Source: Paenibacillus sp. YPG26
GTDB lineage: Bacteria > Bacillota > Bacilli > Paenibacillales > Paenibacillaceae
Length of the DNA stretch: 64,000 nucleotides
Direction of reading: 5' to 3'
Assembly (NCBI RefSeq): GCF_023704175.1
Contig: NZ_CP084530.1
Coordinates: 2,254,001 to 2,318,000 of the forward strand
Shown: positions 45,029 to 53,841 of the stretch, one piece after another
Numbering within the stretch: position 1 is the stretch's first letter
How the letters are laid out: each line of letters starts with the position of its first letter
Position numbers and translations under genes: made by a program
The notes under the pieces: model-generated
What the model was told of the DNA's origin: nothing
The model's database searches: none
Seen by the model: only the letters and a program-made list of their open reading frames with translations

Positions 45029-45057
45029 GCAGCCCCGCCACCTGTGGACGGGGTTGC
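45029..45057 (+). terminator. Hairpin after NCS2 permease
   Basis: GCAGCCCCGCC pairs imperfectly with GGACGGGGTTGC 22 bp after the stop. No T-run, so termination is uncertain. Confidence 0.5.
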
Positions 45058-45133
45058 TAGTGCGTGTTATCTCCCCTAGGAGACCACACGCAGCTGTAAG
45101 CACGGGAACCATTCTATTCCGTAAACATAGATA

Positions 45134-45313
45134 TCAAGAATAGCGTATGATTCTTACCTTTGTTTTCTTGATAGTATTTAGTTCTTCCATTACAAGACGG
45201 CTGTTCTCTTCAGAATGCTTGTGAGTGGACACATGTGCTCTGAAGGGCCGCTGTCTCTTCGTAAGCCTGCCAATCTCGGTTCTTAATTTGCGGATACGAT
45301 ACTTCTTGTTCAT
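45134..45313 (-). CDS. Small basic protein (59 aa), hypothetical
   Basis: A 59-codon ORF, starting MNKKYRIRKLRTEIGRLTKR and ending KKTKVRIIRYS, with an AAAGGTGGTGAGTAC ribosome site at 45313. It is strongly basic with a helical pattern, and no family is recognised. The region between the NCS2 permease and the next genes has no other ORF on this strand. The site and composition favour a real gene, but there is no independent support. Confidence 0.5.
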   Translation of the reverse strand: MNKKYRIRKLRTEIGRLTKRQRPFRAHVSTHKHSEENSRLVMEELNTIKKTKVRIIRYS

Positions 45314-45453
45314 GTACTCACCACCTTTCTCAGCTGGAATGTTCCGCGTTGGCCAGGGTGGGTCAATTAGGTCAATTACCTGTCCTTCCTACGCACAGTC
45401 TATGCCACTCGATTAATTTGACAACGGCCAACACCCATGTTGTGCAAAAAAAG

Positions 45454-45478
45454 GTTTGTAAAATCCGCTTTCGGGTAA
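45454..45478 (+). promoter_or_regulatory. Sigma-B-type promoter candidate
   Basis: GTTTGT (45454-45459) and GGGTAA (45473-45478) separated by 13 bp resemble the general-stress sigma-B consensus GTTTAA/GGGTAT (also near the forespore sigma-F pattern). The 52-residue protein starts 55 bp downstream. Confidence 0.4.
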
Positions 45479-45532
45479 TTATAAGTAAGGCTGTACAGAT
45501 TGAAGACATGCTACTTCAAGGAGGTAATACTA

Positions 45533-45691
45533 ATGAATCACAAATCCGAAGATCAAGTTCGTAATGAGCAGGATAAGAACCGCGATTCCCTTGCGGAGCA
45601 GAAGAAGATGGAGAATGGCGTAGATATTGAACCCGAAGCTGATGAGTGGGTGGCCAAGCCGGTTCCCTTCACCAATGAAGATCTGAAATAA
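45533..45691 (+). CDS. Small acidic hydrophilic protein (52 aa)
   Basis: A 52-residue acidic, disordered protein (MNHKSEDQVRNEQDKNRDSL... ending WVAKPVPFTNEDLK). No family recognised. AAGGAGGTAATACTA gives an excellent site for the ATG at 45533; the frame is open to 45500 without one. A sigma-B-like promoter lies upstream and a strong terminator downstream. Such proteins are often stress or spore induced. Confidence 0.65.
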   Translation: MNHKSEDQVRNEQDKNRDSLAEQKKMENGVDIEPEADEWVAKPVPFTNEDLK

Positions 45692-45744
45692 GATCCACAC
45701 TATATAGGCTGCAGATTAATTGCGAGTATATAGGAAATGAAATA

Positions 45745-45794
45745 ATCCAAAGAACACCGCTTAAGTCTGAAGACTAAGGCGGTGTTCTTTGGAT
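45745..45794. terminator. Bidirectional terminator
   Basis: ATCCAAAGAACACCGC pairs with GCGGTGTTCTTTGGAT, with an inner AAGTC/GACT stem. It separates the convergent acidic-protein and lipoprotein genes. Confidence 0.9.
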
Positions 45795-45812
45795 TTCAAA
45801 TTTGGCTCCCGG

Positions 45813-46391
45813 TTATTTAAGGGCAGCGTCCTTCGACCAGCTGATAGACAAGTCTACTCCGTTCGCATCGCCAGAGGCGCCTCCGGTAATGCCGATGGTG
45901 TTCCCATCCACCTCACCCGTGAAGAGCAGCATATCCGATTGAACCATTTGCATGGAATTGGTGACATTATTGTCTTTGAAATACTGTTTGTACAAAGTCT
46001 CAAGCTCACTAAACTCTTTGCCCGTATGGAGAGTAACAACAATGGATTCCTTGCCATCCGTGTTCGACTCGATTGAACTCGTTACCTCAGCATCATCCGG
46101 CAGCGGAATATTTTTAGGAAAGCTGTCCGGAATCTGTTTACTGCTCTTAAATGTGCTCTTACTTCCGGATCCATCGTTCTTATTGCTCTCAATTTGAACT
46201 GTGTTCTCATCCGAATTCGTAATCGTTGTTGTCTCGCCTTCATTGCTGTTCACGGTGATCCCGCTTCCATCCTTCTTCACTTCCGCTGTACCATTCTCTG
46301 TCTTGATCGTTGTGGTGCTTCCGCAAGCCGATAGGGCCAAAGTAAGTACAAGACACGGCAGCCACATTAACATCTTTTGTTTAGTAATCAT
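45813..46391 (-). CDS. Lipoprotein, hypothetical
   Basis: A 192-residue lipoprotein with signal MLMWLPCLVLTLALSAC (lipobox LSAC, Cys near residue 23) and a low-complexity Ser/Thr/Asp/Asn linker of about 60 residues. An alpha/beta domain follows (FPKNIPLPDDAEVTSSIESN... SMQMVQSDMLLFTGEVDGNTIGI). No family recognised. The ATG at 46391 has AGGAACTTGAGGG upstream. Convergent with the acidic small protein and sharing its terminator. Confidence 0.78.
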   Translation of the reverse strand: MITKQKMLMWLPCLVLTLALSACGSTTTIKTENGTAEVKKDGSGITVNSNEGETTTITNSDENTVQIESNKNDGSGSKSTFKSSKQIPDSFPKNIPLPDDAEVTSSIESNTDGKESIVVTLHTGKEFSELETLYKQYFKDNNVTNSMQMVQSDMLLFTGEVDGNTIGITGGASGDANGVDLSISWSKDAALK

Positions 46392-46590
46392 CCCTCAAGT
46401 TCCTCTCCTAATAACAAGACTTCAATTCTTCTGCTTAACAAGCAGCCACACCAGATTATGCCATATGGACAAGTACGAGTAAAACCATTTTGTGGATTTT
46501 ACTGAAAAATAGTTAATTGGTACAGTATGCAGCCCGTATGCATCCTTGGCTGAACAAAATGAGCCCTTGGACCTAGTCAGCATAATAAAA

Positions 46591-46630
46591 AGAACAGTAT
46601 AACGAGATCTCAATACTCGTATACTGCTCT
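46591..46630 (-). terminator. Terminator of the 179-aa hypothetical gene
   Basis: CAGTATA/TATACTG with a CGAG/CTCG extension (one bulge each side). On the minus strand TTCTTTTTATT follows. Confidence 0.75.
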
Positions 46631-46635
46631 TGTGG

Positions 46636-47175
46636 TTATTCCCTATTCAGCGATTCCCTCACGGTCTTCCAGCGGTGACGATACTTCTCAAGATTGGGGT
46701 GCATATGCTGAGGCTCCACGGGAAGAAGGAGTCTCAGCTTCACGATCCATTCCTCAAATGAGGAATAGGCAGCAATCTGATTGGCTGTCACAGGCGATAC
46801 ATACAAGAAATAAGGCGAAGCGTATTTGTCGGTCAAATGTCTGAGCGCTGCTTCCAGCGGCGTGTATTTTTTGCGCTTACCTTCCAATCCTTCCACCACT
46901 ACACCTGAATGAGAGGTATGATTCTTCCAGTCGTAGAGACGCTGCTCCCGCTTATGGTAGGCTGTGACGGATTCCTTGGACATTCTTCGCACCGTCTCCT
47001 CATGAAGCGGATAGAGGACCAGCTTCTTGAAATCAAGCTTCTTAACGAGTTCAGCCGCTGCTTCCAATTCCTCGTCTGTCGTCTGCTCGAATATATCATA
47101 AAAGATTAGCGTACCTTTTCTTGTCTCTTCGGGCGGTTCATACCCATAGGGCACAGATATGCTGCTGCGTCTCAA
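46636..47175 (-). CDS. Hypothetical protein (179 aa)
   Basis: A 179-residue soluble protein of unrecognised family. It opens with RGTLIFYDIFEQTTDEELEAAAELVKK and has a Lys/Arg-rich middle (LYDWKNHTS...GLEGKRKKYTPLEAALRHL). The C-terminus is helical. The start is a TTG at 47175 with only a weak site. It lies 23 bp downstream of the DUF6509-like gene and probably shares its transcript. Confidence 0.65.
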   Translation of the reverse strand: MRRSSISVPYGYEPPEETRKGTLIFYDIFEQTTDEELEAAAELVKKLDFKKLVLYPLHEETVRRMSKESVTAYHKREQRLYDWKNHTSHSGVVVEGLEGKRKKYTPLEAALRHLTDKYASPYFLYVSPVTANQIAAYSSFEEWIVKLRLLLPVEPQHMHPNLEKYRHRWKTVRESLNRE

Positions 47176-47198
47176 ATCAACACCAGCCCTTCTTCAGA

Positions 47199-47498
47199 TT
47201 ATTGTCCTGCTTCACCTAGATGTTCCTTGCAGAAAGCTGCTACTTCGGCAAGCTCATCTTCTTCAAGGTCGAAATCCATATATTTATCGGTTACACGTTC
47301 GTGAATATGATACTTAACAATTCCCATCTTGCCCTCTTCTCCCCCGTAGATGACCCTAAGGTAGATCCCGTTCTCCGAGTACAGCTCGTCCTCTTCATCT
47401 ATATCGAGATCCAGAATGAACTCGTAACGCTTCCCGGTCAAGATACCGAACGGGTCTTTAACCAGCTCTACACTGTATGCTGTAATATTATCCATCAT
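47199..47498 (-). CDS. DUF6509-like small protein (99 aa)
   Basis: A 99-residue acidic protein. The start AYSVELVKDPFGILTGKRYEF and the body DLDIDEEDELYSENGIYLRV and YMDFDLEEDELAEVAAFCKE resemble DUF6509, a Bacilli family of unknown function. GAAAGGGCGTAG precedes two ATGs. First gene of a pair with the 179-residue hypothetical. Confidence 0.68.
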   Translation of the reverse strand: MMDNITAYSVELVKDPFGILTGKRYEFILDLDIDEEDELYSENGIYLRVIYGGEEGKMGIVKYHIHERVTDKYMDFDLEEDELAEVAAFCKEHLGEAGQ

Positions 47499-47671
47499 CT
47501 ACGCCCTTTCCATGCGGGCGGTTGATCCAGAGCTTACATTTTATCAAAGAAACCTGGATATTATCCCGCAGCTGTGACTAGTTTCAATATTTGTTCCTTT
47601 ATAATAATCGAAATGAACAGACAAGTTCAACCTGGCTGATATATCGAAGTGTTCTGAATATAAAATACAAC

Positions 47672-47711
47672 AAGAGGGTTGAGCAGGTATCCTTACCTGT
47701 TCAACCCTCTT
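47672..47711 (-). terminator. Terminator of the 320-aa exported protein gene
   Basis: AAGAGGGTTGAgCAGGT pairs with ACCTGtTCAACCCTCTT (one mismatch) across a 6-nt loop. The minus strand continues with TTGTTGTATTTTA. Confidence 0.8.
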
Positions 47712-47749
47712 AATCGGCAGCCCAAAGCCCAGAGTTAATCCTGACCGGC

Positions 47750-48712
47750 TTACCTCTCAGTCTGCTCCTTCAAATAACGATCCAATTCCTCGGACCACAG
47801 TCCTTCATTACTGTCCAGCAGCTCCAGTACCTTCTTGATGGTTGTCAGCAGCTGACTGTCAGCGGTTCCCTTCTGTATAGCTGCCTCATATGCTGTACGC
47901 ACTTTAGGAAGCAGCGTTGTGAACTGATAATTGCTGTTCTCATTATATACCGGAGTGTTGCTTGAACCGAAGAAGACATGGAACCTCATCCCTTCATACT
48001 CAAGCTTCATTGCTTTTGCCCGGTTCGATTTCGGATAGCTCTTCACGAAGTTCTCAAGCGCCAGCGTCCGTCTGATTAATTCGTCCCAGCTGATCACGAT
48101 CGCCGCATCAGAGAAGGCAGGCTTGTTCGTCTGTACGGACATGATATCAATATAGGTTGCGATATCCTTGGTTACGTAAGGTTTGAAGGCCTTATAGCCT
48201 TCATAGTCCATGGTAAGGTAGTACATCCCCTCGCTGGTGCCTACCTTGTAGCCTTTGTCCCGTGCCTCAATCAGCAGGCTCCGGATCTTGGTGTCTTTAA
48301 TCAATTGTAACAACGTCGGATAGGACAGGTCCTTCTTCTTGCTATAAGCGGATTCTAATGCCTTCTGTACTTTCGCAGGATACAGCTTCGCACTGGCAGC
48401 TTCCAGCTGAGCCTTTTGGGCATTCTCCAAATGCAGAGTCATAATCATGGCAGGGTAAGCTTTGACTTTACTGATATTCTTCAGCAAATACTGTCTCGCG
48501 ACAGCAAGCTTGCCCGGTTTCTTAATGTAGGTTTCGTATACCTGAAATACCTTATCCGAGGTTGTGGCAGCAGCCAGTGAGGTGGGCTGCGCTGCAGCCG
48601 ATACATTAGTACTATATGCGGTGCCGGCAAGCCCCGCCGTTAAAGTAATAGATAATCCGAGCATGATAGCTTTCCTGAGCGGATGATTCTTCGCAGTAGT
48701 GATCAAATTCAT
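47750..48712 (-). CDS. Exported hypothetical protein (320 aa)
   Basis: A 320-residue secreted protein with a signal peptide (AIMLGLSITLTAGLAGTAYSTNVSAAAQ, cleavage after AAA). The mature part is helical and basic, with no known domain; it begins DKVFQVYETYIKKPGKLAVARQYL. It appears to be built of roughly 50-residue helical repeats. The ATG at 48712 follows AGGAGGAATTCTT; the frame extends to 48739 without a site. Single gene. Confidence 0.75.
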   Translation of the reverse strand: MNLITTAKNHPLRKAIMLGLSITLTAGLAGTAYSTNVSAAAQPTSLAAATTSDKVFQVYETYIKKPGKLAVARQYLLKNISKVKAYPAMIMTLHLENAQKAQLEAASAKLYPAKVQKALESAYSKKKDLSYPTLLQLIKDTKIRSLLIEARDKGYKVGTSEGMYYLTMDYEGYKAFKPYVTKDIATYIDIMSVQTNKPAFSDAAIVISWDELIRRTLALENFVKSYPKSNRAKAMKLEYEGMRFHVFFGSSNTPVYNENSNYQFTTLLPKVRTAYEAAIQKGTADSQLLTTIKKVLELLDSNEGLWSEELDRYLKEQTER

Positions 48713-48908
48713 AAGAATTCCTCCTAAGTATTGGTGCATCTCCAGTTTATATCCATTAGACGTACCAATCTGGAAAAAGTTTCACCTGTACAGCCTCTTT
48801 ATCGATTCGAACTCCGGTACCTGGAAGACTGACTGGTTCATTCCGCTCAAATCAACTTATTTACTAGTAACATCTATAAAGCCGAAATTACTGTAAAGGA
48901 GTATAGAT

Positions 48909-49841
48909 ATGCATCCACATCGACCCGACCGACGCACTTTAGCACAACAAGCTGTAGATTCTATTGAGGATTTCGATGGTCCGCACCGCGGATTCCGCCG
49001 GGCACACGCCAAAGGTGCCTGCTTCACTGCCATGTTCGTGCCTAACGGAAGTGCAGCTACTTTAACCACAGCAGCCCACCTTCAACATCAAGAGGTGCCC
49101 GCCGTTGTGCGGTTCTCAGGCAGTAATCCAGATCCGAATATGGCAGACCTGCTGTCTCCGGCCAAAGGCATGGCTGTCCAATTTCAGCTGCCGGACCAAT
49201 CCAGGACAAATATTGTTGCAGCTACCATTCCTGTGTTCTTCGCCCGTACCCCTGAGTCATTTACGGATATCATGAAGACAGCAGCCGCACTCAAACATAA
49301 AGAACTTTCGGTTCCTGAGAAGATCAAGGCTGTCTTTGAACACTTTTCGGAGAGCAAGAACGCCTTCTTCCAGCTGGGCAAATTAAAGCCGCCTGTAAGC
49401 TATGCCACCAGCCGGTATTATTCTATCCATGCCTATTACTTCGTCAATGACAAAGGGGATCGGCAACCTGTCAAATACGAGTGGGAACCCGAATTGGGTA
49501 CACAAACCCTCTCTCCCGAAGAAGCAAGCTTCCAGCCCTCAGATTATCTTGAAGAAGATCTAATCAAACGTACAGCGCAGGGAAGAATCGGCTTCAAGCT
49601 CTACATTGTACTGGGCGATGCCAGCGATCCTACGGATGACCCTACGGAACTCTGGCCAGATGATCGGGAGCGCCTAGAGGTGGGGACACTCTACATTACA
49701 GACCCGATAGCAGAACCGAAGGATCTAATTATGGATCCTACCCTCCTGACTTCAGGAATCGAGCTGTCCGACGATCCCATTTTGAATTTCCGGCACGAGG
49801 CTTACGCCATCTCCCACCACCGGCGGAGTATGGATGAATAG
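48909..49841 (+). CDS. Catalase-like haem peroxidase
   Basis: A 310-residue catalase-family protein, much shorter than KatA, lacking its long C-terminal part. The active-site His is in FRRAHAKGACFTAMF, RFSGSNPDPNMADLL follows, and the proximal haem region is FRHEAYAISHHRR. This is the small catalase-related peroxidase group (SrpA/YodA-like naming varies), which act as peroxidases rather than strong catalases. AAAGGAGTATAGAT precedes the ATG. The catalytic Asn of KatA is not obvious here, so turnover is uncertain. Second catalase-fold protein in the window. Confidence 0.85.
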   Translation: MHPHRPDRRTLAQQAVDSIEDFDGPHRGFRRAHAKGACFTAMFVPNGSAATLTTAAHLQHQEVPAVVRFSGSNPDPNMADLLSPAKGMAVQFQLPDQSRTNIVAATIPVFFARTPESFTDIMKTAAALKHKELSVPEKIKAVFEHFSESKNAFFQLGKLKPPVSYATSRYYSIHAYYFVNDKGDRQPVKYEWEPELGTQTLSPEEASFQPSDYLEEDLIKRTAQGRIGFKLYIVLGDASDPTDDPTELWPDDRERLEVGTLYITDPIAEPKDLIMDPTLLTSGIELSDDPILNFRHEAYAISHHRRSMDE

Positions 49842-49861
49842 TCATGATATCCTTGTAATCC

Positions 49862-49904
49862 AAAAGAAGCCCGATCGGAGCATTCTCCGTCAGGGCTTCT
49901 TTTT
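49862..49904. terminator. Bidirectional terminator
   Basis: AAAAGAAGCCC pairs with GGGCTTCTTTT, with an inner GGAG/CTCC stem, and a T-run on plus. Serves the peroxidase gene and the convergent tetR. Confidence 0.85.
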
Positions 49905-49960
49905 AGTGATGAACTGTCATCTTTGCTTGTAATTAAAGGTTCAGTCGCGCCAAGAATACC

Positions 49961-50572
49961 TTATTGAAGCGGCAGTCCTTTTTCCAGTTGGGTCATCGCT
50001 TCTTCCATCAGATCTGCGAACTCCAAGTCTGGATGCTCGGCATGCTGCATCATGACCGAGATATTCACCCCAATAATTGCACCAGCCAATGTTCTTACCG
50101 AGAAATCATCAGGACTGCTGCCTACGCGCTTCGCTACCATTTCCGCAATCATCTTCATCGTACTCATCATATTGTTCAGCAGAGCAGCCCGAAGCTCCGG
50201 CACATGCATAATCAGTTGATTTCTCTCCCGCATTGCGATTATTTCTTGCTCGGACATCCCTGAGATGCCCGTCATCATCGCTGCTCGCACAGCTTGCAGC
50301 GGGCTTAGATCAGGCGGCTGATTCTCAAAGGCCTCGACCAATATCGAATCATAGCTATCTGTAATAATCACATCCTCCTTGGTTGCGAAATAACGAAAGA
50401 ATGTACTTGGAGATATCTCCGCCGCTTCTGCAATTTGCTCTACCGTGGCTGAGTTATATCCCAACTCGCGAAACAAACGAAGGGCATGCATTTGAATCGA
50501 TGCCATCGTCTTAGCCTTCTTTCGTTCACGTAGTCCCTTACTCCTTGAATTACCAGACGCCAACTTGCTCAC
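49961..50572 (-). CDS. TetR-family regulator of the MFS pump
   Basis: A 203-residue regulator with a TetR helix-turn-helix (ALRLFRELGYNSATVEQIAEAAEISPSTFFRYFATKEDVI, in outline). Its start overlaps the end of the MFS gene by 4 bp (ATGA), so pump and repressor are one transcript and the repressor is probably autoregulated through the promoter at about 52130. Ligand unknown, likely a pump substrate. Confidence 0.9.
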   Translation of the reverse strand: MSKLASGNSRSKGLRERKKAKTMASIQMHALRLFRELGYNSATVEQIAEAAEISPSTFFRYFATKEDVIITDSYDSILVEAFENQPPDLSPLQAVRAAMMTGISGMSEQEIIAMRERNQLIMHVPELRAALLNNMMSTMKMIAEMVAKRVGSSPDDFSVRTLAGAIIGVNISVMMQHAEHPDLEFADLMEEAMTQLEKGLPLQ

Positions 50573-52092
50573 TCCCCGAGATTAGTAATCTCGAATTCCG
50601 CACTCTCCTTCCGTTCCGAGCTTGAGCGCAGGAATGCCAATACTAGTATTAACCCTAGTACAGATATGCCCGCGCATACCCATAACATCATATCCATTCC
50701 GTGGATAAAGGCGGTACGTACGGAACTCAGAAGATTCTCCGAATGTAACTGGGCCGCAGCAGTCGTACCCGCTGATACACTCCGCTGCACTGCCTCTACA
50801 GCTTGACCCGGTATTTCGTCTAAGTTCAGTTTATCACGATATCCGCTGCTAAGCACAGTTCCGAGCAGGGCAACTCCAATCGCTCCGCCAACCTGCCGCA
50901 AGGCCATGATTAGTGCCGAGCCCACCCCGCTTCTCTCTGCTGATAATGTGGAGATTGCAACATCCATGGCTACAGGGAGAACAAAACCAATTCCAAGGCC
51001 TACAATAGTGATCCAGATTGATGTGAATCCATACCCGTGCCCAAGCTCGGTTGTCGCCCCTAGACCCATACCGCCTGCCAGCAGGAGGAAGCCTATGCAC
51101 AGGCTCCATTTTCCTCCCATCCGGGCTGTAATAACATCCGATACTTTCGCCCCTACAATAAGTCCACCAATGATGGGCAGAAGTCGCAGGCCTGTTCCCA
51201 TAGGGTCAGCTCCTTCTACAGCTTGAAAATACTGCGGAGTTACAAATAAGATTCCAAACATGGCAAACGAAACCAAAGTGGCAAGTACCGAGCCCCATGT
51301 GAATTCAGGGGAACGAAATAATGAGATATCGATAAGAGAGTGAACTATTCGTTTTTGCCACCAGACAAAGCCTGCCAATAAAGCAACTCCAGCCAGGATG
51401 AGGAGAAGCGACGCCAGGTCTCCCCATCCTTTCTCACCTGCCTCAATGACTCCATAGGTGAAACTGGATAACCCGATACTGGACAAAAGTACACCCAGGA
51501 TATCCACACGCGGTTTTTTTGAACTTCTGGATTCAGGGAGCAGCACCGCAACGGCCAAAACGCCAATAATTACAATGGGAATGTTGATAAGGAAGACGGA
51601 ACCCCACCAGTAATTATCCAATAACCATCCACCTATAATGGGTCCAAGCGGAATTCCGATCGAATTGGCAGTGACCCAGATTCCAATGGCCTTGGGCCGT
51701 TCCTGTTCCGTAAATATCACTGGAATAATGGACATAGACATCGGCAGCAAGATTGCAGCTCCAAGTCCCAGAAACGCACGGCCGGCAATCAACTGTCCCG
51801 CTGTGTGGGCGTAAGCACTTGCCACAGATGCTATGCCGAACATAATTAAAGCACAAATAAGCATTTTCTTTCGGCCAAGCCGATCCCCTAGCAGACCTGC
51901 GGGAAGCAGAGCTGCAGCCAGAACCAAATTATAAGCATCCGCGAACCACTGAAGCTGGCTGTTCGAAGCATGAAGATCCTCCGCAATTGTGGGCAGAGCC
52001 AGATTCAGCACGGTTAGATCCAGCCCAACTGTAAGCAAGCTGACAGCCAGAGCACCGAGCACCCACCATTTCCTTTTCCCCAAATCCATCAT
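50569..52092 (-). CDS. DHA2-family 14-TM MFS drug exporter
   Basis: A 507-residue proton antiporter with about 14 helices of the EmrB/QacA type. Motif A is GLLGDRLGRKKMLICALIMFG, motif C-like sequence is IGIPLGPIIGGWLLDNYWW, and LDLTVLNLALPTI in helix 1 is typical of the family. It exports hydrophobic or cationic drugs. It is the first gene of a pair with its TetR regulator. Confidence 0.92.
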   Translation of the reverse strand: MMDLGKRKWWVLGALAVSLLTVGLDLTVLNLALPTIAEDLHASNSQLQWFADAYNLVLAAALLPAGLLGDRLGRKKMLICALIMFGIASVASAYAHTAGQLIAGRAFLGLGAAILLPMSMSIIPVIFTEQERPKAIGIWVTANSIGIPLGPIIGGWLLDNYWWGSVFLINIPIVIIGVLAVAVLLPESRSSKKPRVDILGVLLSSIGLSSFTYGVIEAGEKGWGDLASLLLILAGVALLAGFVWWQKRIVHSLIDISLFRSPEFTWGSVLATLVSFAMFGILFVTPQYFQAVEGADPMGTGLRLLPIIGGLIVGAKVSDVITARMGGKWSLCIGFLLLAGGMGLGATTELGHGYGFTSIWITIVGLGIGFVLPVAMDVAISTLSAERSGVGSALIMALRQVGGAIGVALLGTVLSSGYRDKLNLDEIPGQAVEAVQRSVSAGTTAAAQLHSENLLSSVRTAFIHGMDMMLWVCAGISVLGLILVLAFLRSSSERKESAEFEITNLGE

Positions 52093-52126
52093 TTCAAGAA
52101 TCCACCTTTCAACCCGATTTTATTTT

Positions 52127-52175
52127 GATACTTAGTGTCTTTTGATAGTTTATGTCATTTTATATTTCCTGTCAA
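52127..52175 (-). promoter_or_regulatory. Promoter and possible TetR operator of the MFS-tetR operon
   Basis: A perfect -35 TTGACA (52170-52175, minus) and a -10 TAAACT (52147-52152) are 17 bp apart. GACACTAAGTATC (52127-52139) is an imperfect inverted repeat, 4 of 5 arm positions, covering the transcription start, a plausible operator. Confidence 0.5.
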
Positions 52176-52191
52176 TTTTCTTTTGTAACAC

Positions 52192-52221
52192 AAAAAACCG
52201 TTCCCCGAAAGGAACGGTTTT
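52192..52221 (-). terminator. Terminator of the ABC-2 exporter operon
   Basis: AAAACCGTTCC pairs with GGAACGGTTTT across a 6-nt loop, with a T-run on the minus strand. Confidence 0.9.
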
Positions 52222-52244
52222 ATCGCCGTATTTCACCTGCTAAA

Positions 52245-53030
52245 TCACGATCCGGCACCCCTGTATTTTTTCACACCATAATTCCAGGCTGTAATACCAA
52301 TTGCTAAGAAAATAATTCCCATCACTGGAGTGAGGTAAGCCATCCTCTGCATCTCCTCGCGCTGGAGGAACAACGATGCGGGATAGATACCCACAAAGGC
52401 AAACGGCATAATCCAGGTCAGCAGCACCTGAATAGCCCGATTGTAGATCGTTACCGGATAACGTCCATAGCTTTGAATGTTATACATCAAGGGAAGAATG
52501 CCTGTAGGCGCATCCGAATAAAAGGATAGAGAAGTCAAGGTGGTATAGATCCCCGTATAGATAGCCACTGCGCTAATGGTTAGAATAATTAACGCCGGAA
52601 TGGTCCACCATTCCACAGCAAGCCCCAGATTGCTTCCACTGACCGCCATAATAACTATCCCGATGATAGAGCCTATGAGCGCAGGCGGGTCTACATTCTC
52701 AAGGAAGATCTGGAACAGATTGTGTGCCGGCCGGGTCATAATCCGGTCCATCTCCCCTTTAACGATATACCGCTCACTAAAGCCCCACAAGTTGATAAAG
52801 CAGCTAAAGATCCCGAAAGGAACCATGAAGAACCCATACACAAATACAACCTCATTCTCACTCCACCCGCCCAGACTGTTGGTGTGCATGAATATGACGA
52901 AGATGAAAATGAGATTCGTTGCCTGAAACAGCAGGTCTGAGATCACTTCCACCCAAAAATCGGCACGGTAGGTCAGCCTCGTCTTCATATAATTTTTCAG
53001 ATATTCAACGATCAAGCCCAAATAATACAT
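52245..53030 (-). CDS. ABC-2 family permease (second)
   Basis: A 261-residue permease with about six helices. It begins MYYLGLIVEYLKNYMKTRLTYRADFW and carries the GEMDRIMTRPAHNLFQIF loop typical of the ABC-2/DUF990 group (ATP-dependent efflux, daunorubicin-type). The start at 53030 has GGAGGGTAAGAGC. The gap to the preceding permease is 4 bp. Third gene of the ATPase-permease-permease operon. Confidence 0.88.
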   Translation of the reverse strand: MYYLGLIVEYLKNYMKTRLTYRADFWVEVISDLLFQATNLIFIFVIFMHTNSLGGWSENEVVFVYGFFMVPFGIFSCFINLWGFSERYIVKGEMDRIMTRPAHNLFQIFLENVDPPALIGSIIGIVIMAVSGSNLGLAVEWWTIPALIILTISAVAIYTGIYTTLTSLSFYSDAPTGILPLMYNIQSYGRYPVTIYNRAIQVLLTWIMPFAFVGIYPASLFLQREEMQRMAYLTPVMGIIFLAIGITAWNYGVKKYRGAGS

Positions 53031-53034
53031 GCTC

Positions 53035-53841
53035 TTACCCTCCTTGCACGAACAAGCGCCGCCGCGCAAGCCCATATAACCAGATCATCGGGATTAACAA
53101 CAGTGCGAACCAGACGATCTGAATACCCAGTACGTTCCAGATTCCAACTCCTGTAACCCGGCCTGTGAATACGGATCCAGGTAGATAGGTAATAGCCTGG
53201 AACGGCAGGTACTCCAATACGGTTGCGAGCCAGCCCGGGAAGAGGCTGATGGGTACAACAAGGCCTGAGAACAGGTCCACGATAACCCGTTTCATGCGCA
53301 TCATGCCTTCGTTATTCTCCACGAAGAAGGCCATAATCCCGGTTATGACATTAATCTGTGAATTGATCAGGAAGCTGAAGAACAGCATGACCAGGAATCC
53401 GACCCAGGATGACCAGGCTGTCGGCAGCTCAATGGGATACAGCAGCAGCGCCACCGCCATACCGGGGATCATGAGCAGCAAGAACCGGAACATTCCCTCT
53501 CCGAGCCCCTGCATCATTTTCACAAGCATATAGTTATACGGACGGATGAACTGAATGGCAATGCTGCCATCCCGGATATCTGTAGAAATCTCCCGGTCCA
53601 GGTTGTTGAAATAGAAGGCCCTAGCCATCCACGAGACGGCGATGTAGGTTGTCATCTGGATCGCGTTGAATCCCCCGAGCTCCCCTTCGCTTCCATATAT
53701 CGCTTTCCATGTGAAGTAATACACACCGATGTTCAAAGTGTATATTAGAATCCCCGAATAATAGTTGACGCGATAAGCGAGCATCGTCAGGAACCGGATA
53801 CGGATGAAATCCAGATAAGCGCTGCTCTTTAATCTAGACAT
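53035..53841 (-). CDS. ABC-2 family permease (first)
   Basis: A 268-residue permease with about six helices. The cytoplasmic loop DREISTDIRDGSIAIQFIRPYNYMLVKM marks the DUF990/ABC-2 family and resembles the loop of its neighbour (KGEMDRIMTRPAHNLFQIF). The gene overlaps the ATPase by 8 bp. The two permeases probably form a heterodimer. Confidence 0.88.
   Translation of the reverse strand: MSRLKSSAYLDFIRIRFLTMLAYRVNYYSGILIYTLNIGVYYFTWKAIYGSEGELGGFNAIQMTTYIAVSWMARAFYFNNLDREISTDIRDGSIAIQFIRPYNYMLVKMMQGLGEGMFRFLLLMIPGMAVALLLYPIELPTAWSSWVGFLVMLFFSFLINSQINVITGIMAFFVENNEGMMRMKRVIVDLFSGLVVPISLFPGWLATVLEYLPFQAITYLPGSVFTGRVTGVGIWNVLGIQIVWFALLLIPMIWLYGLARRRLFVQGG

Noticed and set aside
45360..45379. CtsR-like direct repeat GGTCAATTAGGTCAAT
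   Set aside because: Heptads are spaced 2 bp rather than 3, the last base differs from CtsR consensus, and no heat-shock gene is adjacent.
52919..53122. Plus-strand ORFs inside the ABC-2 permease genes and similar antisense ORFs across the window
   Set aside because: They lie antisense to clear genes, have no ribosome sites and read as low-complexity shadows.
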